Below are positions 56,082 through 64,000 of a stretch of DNA of 64,000 bases, piece after piece. The stretch comes from Ottelia alismoides (Eukaryota > Streptophyta > Magnoliopsida > Alismatales > Hydrocharitaceae). The notes beneath the pieces were generated by a model. It had not been told where the DNA came from. It ran no database searches and was given only the letters and a program-made list of their open reading frames with translations. The first letter of the stretch is position 1. The number at the start of each line of letters is the position of its first letter. A program made the position numbers and the translations under genes. The stretch spans positions 248,001 to 312,000 of the forward strand of contig JAZKJV010002617.1 of assembly GCA_037367405.1 (NCBI GenBank), written 5' to 3'.

Positions 56082-57294
56082 AGGCAAACGGCTTAGTTTT
56101 TTTGTTTTGAAAATTTTTTGTTCGGTTTTTCGAATTCGGGTAGTCTGACCCCCGAATCTTCCACTGTAAATCCCATGTTATTTCTTGTATTTATTTTTCA
56201 GCATTTTATTATTTTCTGAGTCACTCTCTTACACCCATCTCTCTTATTTTTCTTGCGAGGTACCCGGCGCACGTGGAGCGGTTTTTCAAGAAACCGACGC
56301 ATCTTCACCGACAACCGAAGAAGCCGCAATTAAATTAAGATCGAGTCGAGTCGTGAGAGAGAGTAGAGTCTAGGTTTTTAATTTCTGCAATTTTTCATTT
56401 CTGCTCATTTACAGCGGTGTCCGTTTGGACTCTCGCGTGTGTAAAAAAAGACCTTGAACTTTTCTCTGTGGTGTGTCGTGGCCTGTTTCACTCTCCGGTG
56501 AGGGTGGGGCTCGACTTGAGTGGCGAATAGGATAGACCTGCACATACGGCTCTTAGAGCATTTATATCTTTGCTTGTGCTCGTAGGATCTTAAGCCACAC
56601 TGCACATTAACTGAGACGCACATTAGATCGTTCAACTTAGCCAAATTCAACTCAATTCTTCCCGCTAATAGAACTTTCTGCTTAGGTGCGGTTTTCATCG
56701 GCTTGCACGCATTTAGTATAAATTTTCAATTCTGTATTGCATCCCACATGGAAATTGCGAGGAGGCACTGTAAGTCTTCTAACTGAGCATTCATCATAAG
56801 TTTTCCGCGTGCATCAGCTTTTCCCGAATTCCTCTCTCTTGTTTTGTCACATAAATCTAAAGGAAATTGGGACTGGACGGTAGACGTGTATTTGTGTTCA
56901 TCTAAATTCTACAGTGATCGCCTTAATAAAACTGGGACTGCTAAATATAGCCGATCTAAAAAAATCCATAAAATCAAGAATTTCTGCGGGAGAGCAACCC
57001 CGACATTGTGTGATTTATCTTGCAGCGAGGAGAGAGACGCACATTAGGATAGAGCCCAGCTCCAAACCTAACATCTCGTTTAAACGGCTTGCAAGATTTA
57101 TTTTATCACCAACTAAAATTGAAAAGATAATAGACGAACTCTTACGGCTTTATTGTGTGAGTTGGTGAACCCGGGGTTTGAATTGTGTTTGCATTGGTGT
57201 GCGTGAACCGATTTCAAGATCAATAGCCGCACATTTGATTTCTCTTGACTATCCCGTGCAATCATCTCTTCCCTATCTTAATTAGAACCTCATA
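56082..57294 (+). other. Leader of element C
   Basis: Matches the B leader (18978-20201). It contains GCGGGAGAGCAACCCC (56988) and GTTGGTGAACCCGGGGTTTG (57161) upstream of the ORF. No shared small ORF. Confidence 0.75.
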
Positions 57295-59980
57295 ATGGAA
57301 CTCTTGTCCAAAAACTCTCACAGATCCAACTCCCCTTTCCTCTCAAAAATGACCGAACACCCATCAGAGCTATACTATGAAAATGAATTTGTTTCGGTTA
57401 GGGCCAAATCAACTCAATCCCCTTCTTTCAATAATCCTCCAACCTTTGCGGGAGGCTTTCACCCGCAGATAAATTCGGCCTCCTCATTGAATTTCTTTTC
57501 AAACCATCCAATCGCAAATGATCACCTACCATCATGGATTGAATCGTCTTATTCTCAGTTTCTCGCCAATGAAACTTTTCAAAATCAAAATCCCTTCAAA
57601 TCTCATGACTGGCAGAGAAATCAAACTCAGAGGGAAAGATATGCACCAAATGATCATCAGCATTGGATTAACCATGACAGCACCCTCGTCAGACATGATA
57701 CTCATACAGAGGATTGGACTGACCACTTACAAACACATAAACCCTGTATGTTGACTCCACAATATCAGGGTCTGACCAATCAGCGACACATGTCTGAACC
57801 TTATGAGCAGCCTCCTTCCATTATTTTTGAGGAGAAATTTTCAGAAAATACTGAGCATATTTCGGATATTCCAAGAAGCTCTCCTCTCAGCACAAAGAGA
57901 AAAATGGAAGATGAAATTATCGAACATACACCGACTGCTCCCATAATTAATCATGAACCAAATCTTGAGGAGGATATTTCGAGGATAAATAAGAAATTCA
58001 AGTCAATAGAGGAAAGATTTCAAAAATTTACCGATCGATTCATCACATTCTATGGTGGCTCGGACAGTAAAATGAATGAGGAAATAACTGGATCTGAGAT
58101 TGAAAATTCTGAGGATATTCAGGGACCTATGAACAGTTCTGAAAATGGTTATGCTACTGACCACCACCCTGAACACCAGAGCCCCTCTTCGTCTGAAGAA
58201 CACCCCACACCCCCACACCACCCAGAAAATACCAAAAAATAGAAATATTTGAAAATCACAAAAAAACTAAAAATTCAGAAAATTTCATAAAAAATTGAAA
58301 CTGAAGATGATCTGCGAAATTTGGATCCGACTATACGGGAAGCACTGGAAAAACGCTTGATATTTGAACTTCCCTTTATACAGGCCATTGAACACTTCCC
58401 CGACCTTAAAAGATTTATAACAGATAAATTAATGAACAAAAAGTCGGGCAGAATACGAACAAAGACTGAAAGACATATCCTGTCAATGGCCTCCTCCTTG
58501 GTGTTGAGGAGAAAAACCAAGAGCCGCATAGTGAAGCGGTTGCCCAGATTTGAATGTGTACTCAAAGACATAATTTTCACCCATGCTCGGATTGATGACG
58601 ATTCACCAATTAATATCCTCCCGACCTCTGTATTCCATGAACTCAAACTCGGACTGATTCGGAAGATACGAGAAATTGTACAATTAGTGGACCGATCGAT
58701 AAAGCGGCCGAGAGGAACCATTTCTGTCATCATGAAATTCCAAGGTGCTCCGCTCAAGGTAGAATTCACGATCATTGATATTGAGCATCAAGGAGAATTT
58801 ACCCAGTCTCCAATCATTCTCGGAAAGCCATTTGGCCAAGGCGAGTATCGATTGTGAGACTCGGGAAATCAATTTCACAGCATTGGAAGCACTTAGATCT
58901 GACCTTGTCTTTGAGGAACCACGATCTTCTGAGGCAACCCACGAAGTCCCCGACAACCGTAACCATGAAGCAGTAGAAGAGCCCTACCCCGCAGCCACAC
59001 CTGAGATAGCGGTTGTTGATGAGACTATTGGTTTAGAAAATCTCCCCCCTGCTCCATTCCCAGCCGCTCTCACCAGGGAGAATCATGTATATGAATCATA
59101 TGATCCGGAGACTTATGCATGGGCACACCCTGGGTCGACCTACTCTGACTACGTAGATTACATCAACTCGACACAGGATTGCGCCAACATCAAATCAATG
59201 GAGAAAGAACATGCAGAGACTCTCCCCAATATTCAAATCCCCGAGGATCTCAAAATAGACAAATCTTTCTACTACGATCCTGAGACATATGCATGGTCAC
59301 ACCCGGGAGCAACATCCTCTGAATATCTTGACCAAATCATCCCAAATCGAGAATGCTCAAACATATGGGAGACTAAGAGCAAGCACACAGACCGAGCACC
59401 AGCCAAGGAAAATTCAAATGGCTATTCATCTGGATACTCAAGTGAACCGACACCTTCACGAAGAAATAAAAAGAGAGTCACCTTTGACCTTCCGGAAGAA
59501 GTATCGTCTGATGGTCCCTCATCAGGTCCGGAAAAGGTAGTCTACATGAGTGAAGTCTGTTCGGCAGCCCTAAAGCCATATCTTCGTAAGGATCCAAAAT
59601 TCAATTCTCATTGGACAACTCTCGTTCCTAACTACTACTCATCCAAAGCTGATGCTCCTGCCCTCTTCAAGTACACTGGAATTCTTTCGTATGAGCTGAC
59701 TGAGACCGGTGCTTCTAAGCTATCATCTGAGGACAAATTGCTTGACCCCAAGAAGGAACGAATTCTGAGGAAACAATTAAAGAAACAAAAAGATATGCAG
59801 ACTTGGAGTATGTCCACTTTCAAATACTACTCCTCTGAGGATAACTCTGATGATGGATATCTTTCATCTGACTCAAACACTTCATCTATTATCCATCATG
59901 ATTTTTCTGAGGATGACACTGATTATAGTTGGGAATCATATGCTCCATCTTCACCTAATCATTATGATCTCCCACCGTAG
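57295..59980 (+). pseudogene. Gag/protease-like ORF of element C (broken homologue of the B protein)
   Basis: Starts MELLSKNSHR and follows the B protein through the coiled-coil part (ISRINKKFKSIEERFQKF), the protease-like region (ARIDDDSPINILP, 58591-58629) and the duplicated ETYAW motif (about 59105 and 59279). Three lesions compared with B: one A lost in an A run near 58235, one A gained near 58291 that restores the frame, and an 8-base loss near 58836 after the GKPF motif that shifts it again. A TAG at 59978 stands where B has CAG. The odd protease motif DDDSP is the same as in B, so it predates the split of the two copies. The region between the duplicate LTR and this ORF is normal. Confidence 0.85.
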
Positions 59981-61599
59981 GCTCACAAGAAGATCAGCCG
60001 AAAACCGCCTTAATCATTCGGCTACCCACCCTCCCTCCCGACCACATCGGTCTCCTTGTACAGCTTCTTCCTCTACTTAGGCCAAGGCCTAAGTATAGGG
60101 GGGACCGATGCCAGCTGTTTATACCATCCTTCTCATCCTCCCAACCGCTCCATTTCCACCCTTCTTCCATACTTAGGCTGTCCAGAGCCTAAGTATAGGG
60201 GGAGCCGACATCCACCTGTATATACTCTCCTCACTCACTCTTTTCCGCTCTACTTCCTAACCCGTTGTATATAAATTTTTAACCCTCTTACGCTTAGCCC
60301 GAGCTATGTCTTCATTACGCTTTTTGTGCTCTGAGGACACAGCACTCGCTAAGTATAGGGGGTCTGTATATACTATGTATATATTTTACCCATATCTCGT
60401 ACTTTCGCGTAAGTCTATATGTATTTACGGGGTGGGTACTAACTTCAAAAAAAAAAGAAGAGAGTTTTTCTACTAACACTGACTTGCCCAAAAAATTTTT
60501 GAAAAAAAAAATTGCATTTCACACACTTGCACTTCATCCAACATCACATGCATTTGCATTTGTGAAAAGTCATTGGGTTCTGAACCAAGTTGTGAGCCGA
60601 AACCGAGAGTGGTCTGGGCTTGCCCTTAATCCACCTAATTTTCAGAGGAACTTCATCGAGAAATAGGATTTTAAAGAGCTTCAGGTCTTTTGACTTAATT
60701 CTTTAAGTTCCACATGACAATGTGCAGCGTTTGACTCTTAGTGTCTAACCTGGTCTCTTCATTCTGGGTACAACTCTGGAATAGGGAATTAATTTGCACT
60801 CTCACACTATGCACTTAGCTCAACCCAGACGGGATGTTGGAAGACTATGTGAGTTTCTTTTCTGGTAGCGTGGAAATCTAAATACCGGAGTACGGGTTGA
60901 AATAAAGCTTCGGAAAAGGGATGGACGGCTGGGCACAATTTTTTTCTAAGACCCCAAAAAAATGTACGGAATAAAAAGATGCTATATCCGTAGGGGCAAA
61001 ACAAGATCCAAGCAGAACCACCAAAAATTCCAAATACAAAGAAGCATTCTACCAAATAAAAATTCGACCAAAAAGGTCCAAGCTTCAAGAAACCTGCAGA
61101 TCTTGGTGGAGACTTGGCTACACTGGCCATCTTCACAAGGAGAGGTGACTACACTGGCCACCCCCTCCAATTCTTTTCTCTTTCTTCTAGCTTCTCCCCC
61201 ATTTCGATTGTGAACACAGCACGACAGACCTTAGAAGGAAATACCTGACTCCCCGAGGATGAGTTACTGGAGAGGAGAGGAGCATGGTAGTCCGGCATTC
61301 TGAATGGGAAGAGCTAAAACCCTTCACACACATGAGTCGGTTATTCAATGTTCATAGGGTGTACTTTGGGAAGAGGATTGATCTAAGATGACTTCTGAGT
61401 TGAAACTGTAACAATGATGTGTAGAACTTGAGGGCTGTTGATTTTTAAAATTCTAAGTCTCACAGAAGTTCCGCCACACTATTAATCCAAAGGTCGAGTT
61501 TAGTTTCATTCTCACCTTCAGCTCATGGTCTTGGTATGGAACCCAGTCTCATTTCACTTCATGGCATTTCTTTTTGATGCTCAGGGACGAGCATGGTTT
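59981..61599 (+). other. 3' non-coding region of element C
   Basis: Carries the hairpins at its start and then the shared module in the plus direction (60580-61530), including TCCACCTAATTTTCAGAGGA (60629), paired CTACACTGGCCA (61119 and 61151) and a stretch around TATTAATCCAAAGGTCG (61480). No ORF of note. Confidence 0.75.
60071..60362 (+). repeat. Three polypurine-tract-like hairpins, element C
   Basis: CTACTTAGGCC ... GGCCTAAGTATAGGGGG (60072-60102), ATACTTAGGCT ... AGCCTAAGTATAGGGGG (60168-60201), and a long imperfect stem (60284-60362) ending CTAAGTATAGGGGG. Order and positions mirror those in B. Confidence 0.87.
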
Positions 61600-61612
61600 A
61601 AGTATAGGGGGA
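61600..61612 (+). other. Polypurine tract of element C
   Basis: AAGTATAGGGGGA immediately before the 3' LTR. Confidence 0.9.
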
Positions 61613-64000
61613 TGATGAATCTCGGATTCATCACTCTAAATCTCATTTATTAAGCTTAAGTCCCTAAAAAATCAACTGCATTTCTGTATTTATTTCGCAT
61701 AATTAACATTCAGGCATGATTTCATAAGAATTGCATTTTAGCATTAAATTCTGCATCAAATAAGAAGCCAAAAATCCAAGCCCAAATTGACCTGTAAATA
61801 GCCTAACTTCCCCTATTTTTAACTCCTTCATGCTAACTCCGAATAACCCAAAACCACTTCCATTGTGTACATATCACTCACAAGAATAAATAAAAATACA
61901 AAAAAATCACTAACTCAAATAAGTGGACCAAAAAAACCCAAACCCTAGTTTCAGGATTTTCGGACTAAAAGCCACATATCTTCCCCATCCAGCGTCCGAT
62001 TTGATCCTACTCACTTTTGAACTAATACACATTCAATTACCTTCAAAACAAGACCAAGTTCAAGTGAATCGGAGCTCGTATGTGAAAGTTGGGTTTTGGG
62101 CCTCTTTTGTATATTTTTCGCGGCTTTTTTGACCTGTATTTTATGTATATATTTTCTTTATTAATAAAAATCCAAAAAAATTAGATTAATGTGTCTTTTA
62201 GTTATCTTTGAGTTTTCTGTATTTTTCCGGATTTTTATCTTGTCTAAAAAATAACAAAAAAAATAGAAAACCCAAAAATCAAGGTATTATATGTACATGG
62301 GATACCCCAAAATTCACTTTCTACATTTGATCGAATTTGGTTTTGATGCCTTCATAAAAGTTGTAGATCTCGTTGAGACGAGCAATTTTCGTGAAGAAAC
62401 TTTTTCGATCCGAGGTCATTTCCTATTTCTTTTTGATTTTACAAAGGTTTTAATTTCGGATTTTTCTGGAGCTGACACGTGGCAGCCCCAGAGGCCGCCA
62501 CGTGTCAGCGTTTTTTGGGGTCTTTATTATATCGTTTTTATAATAAAAAAAAGAAAAGAAAAAGAGAGAGAGAGAGAGAGAGAAGCACGTGCGTCGCACG
62601 TGCTATACCAGGCACGTGCTCCGCACGCGCCCCATCTCCTCCCACGCCAACGCCACGTGGCCCATTTTGGGCCGTCCGATCTCGGCTGATCGGACGGCCC
62701 TTGACCTTCGTCCACCTCCCGCGCCTCTCGCCCCGCAACCTTCTCCGCTATCTCCGCCAACCCCCTCCGCTATCCTCGCAACATCCACCCCGCAACCACC
62801 GGTCGCCGACCCCTCTCCTATTTAAAGAGCCCCGCCGCTACCATCCTCCCCATCCGCCGATTTGCACAGTGGAGGCCGGTGGTGACAGCACCAGGCCGCG
62901 ACCCTCTTCGGCGAGATCCGGTCGTCTTCCCCGACGCCGCCGCAGCCACGCTCCTCCTCCGAGCATCTGCTCTGCTCCGACTCCGTTCGTCGAGCCAACG
63001 TCATCGTCTCCGACCCTCCTCTCCGCTCAGAGCTACAGCAGCATCTACGCCTCCGCGACTCCACCTTCATCGACTCGCCCCCGCCACCGGAGCCCCGCTC
63101 CGCCTTGCGCTCTCGACCACGCCACTGGGTCTTCTCCGTCGCGTCAACACCACCGACCAACGTTATCATCATCTTCATCAACTCGCCCACGCCACCGGAG
63201 CCCGCTCTGCCTTGCGCCATCGACCCTCTGCTTCGCCAACTCCGCCGAGCTCCGACCAACGCTCCCACCTCGCCTCCGCCTCGCCGTTCATCTGCTCCGA
63301 CTACGACCAGCAACTTCGGCCAAGCTCCGCCGTCTCTTCAACCGCCCCGAGCACTGAACCACCGCCAAGGTTGAACTCCGCCATCGTCGCTGGGCTCGAG
63401 GTCCGAGGTCCCCCGCACGTGCGAGGCACGTGCGTGGGGAAACTCCCCCAGCAGGAATCAACCCCAGGGGGTCACGTGCTGCGCACGTGCCCCTTGGGCA
63501 AATTGTAATTGTGCCCCCGGAACTTCCACCTTTCGCAGTCCAGCCCCCGCCCCCAAAGGGGACGTGCCACGCACGTGCCCCTCTGGGAAATTTGCAGAAA
63601 CCCCCCTCCTTTTATCGGTAATTAACATTAGGTCCCCCCTGCATTATTTTATAATTATTTTATTATTCTGTTTGCATCTGTACCCCTGCATTCCTTGTTC
63701 AGTTTAGACCTCTGTTTTCCATCATTTTATTTATTAAAAATAGCATTTTTGTTCATCTTTTAATTCTCTACATTTTGACATGCTGTGGACATTTTTGTGA
63801 TTTACGGTTGATTAATAAATAATTGTTTTGTGGAAATTGAAACATTTTGCCCAATCTGTGTTCTGAAATTCATAGTAAATTAACCGTTGCTTTAAAAATC
63901 CCCCAAAAAATCACATATTGTAGAGATTAATTTGCTTGACATTGTGCCCAAAAATCTTTGCATTTGCATGCATACTTTGCTCTGTAAAAATCATTTTGCA
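61613..64000 (+). repeat. 3' LTR of element C, cut by the window end
   Basis: Starts TGATGAATCTCGGATTCATCA and aligns with 51051-53440. TATA is at 62819-62827 and the CACGTG array at about 62475-62665. About 620 bp of the LTR should lie outside the window. Confidence 0.93.

Larger units (their letters stand above)
51051..64000 (+). mobile_element. Element C: non-autonomous sister of B with a duplicated 5' LTR and embedded tRNA copy
   Basis: Plus-strand order: full LTR (51051-54058), PBS running into a tRNA-Asp complement (54061-54132), partial LTR (54137-56062), normal PBS, leader, broken ORF, 3' non-coding region, polypurine tract and 3' LTR (61613 to beyond the window). LTR and ORF are the same family as B. 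It was inserted in the D protease tail; the left target duplication should be GATAC (51046-51050). Confidence 0.92.

Overview
The window is a stretch of plant nuclear DNA made almost entirely of nested LTR retrotransposons. I see no host gene. The coding pieces have the gag, protease, reverse transcriptase, RNase H and integrase order of Ty3/gypsy elements. The protein motifs and the primer-binding sites complementary to tRNA-Asp(GUC) point to the Athila lineage, so this is probably pericentromeric or other heterochromatin of an angiosperm. I cannot name the species.

Six elements, A to F, can be separated. On the left, E (minus strand, oldest visible) keeps only its gag, leader and 5' LTR (27698 to about 33790). 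A (minus) was inserted into the E gag and fills 1-27697. It is an old autonomous Athila with a decayed gag-pol (4399-11142) between two LTRs (1-2334, 24364-27697). B (minus, 11476-23297) was inserted into the leader of A with a 5-bp duplication AGTGT. B is young, with nearly identical 3.07-kb LTRs and one open 917-codon frame, but it has no reverse transcriptase. On the right, F (minus, from 33801) is another element without reverse transcriptase. F is interrupted at 42420 by D (plus), an Athila with a well preserved but stop-riddled gag-pro. D is interrupted at 51051 by C (plus), a sister of B that runs off the window end.

The elements probably work as an autonomous/non-autonomous set. A, D and E supply (or once supplied) pol. 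B, C and F carry only a gag/protease-like protein but share PBS type, leader motifs, a long 3' non-coding module, LTR-end palindromes and polypurine-tract hairpins with the autonomous partner, as expected if they are mobilised in trans.

The most unusual structure is in C. Its first LTR and PBS continue without a break into the complement of nearly the whole tRNA-Asp primer (54061-54132). This is joined to a second, 5'-truncated LTR (54137-56062) and a second, normal PBS. It looks like a fossil of reverse transcription that ran through the primer tRNA. Other points of interest are arrays of polypurine-tract hairpins before each 3' LTR, a conserved palindrome in the leaders of A, D and E, and a strong bias of in-frame stops to TAG, explained by CAG to TAG decay.
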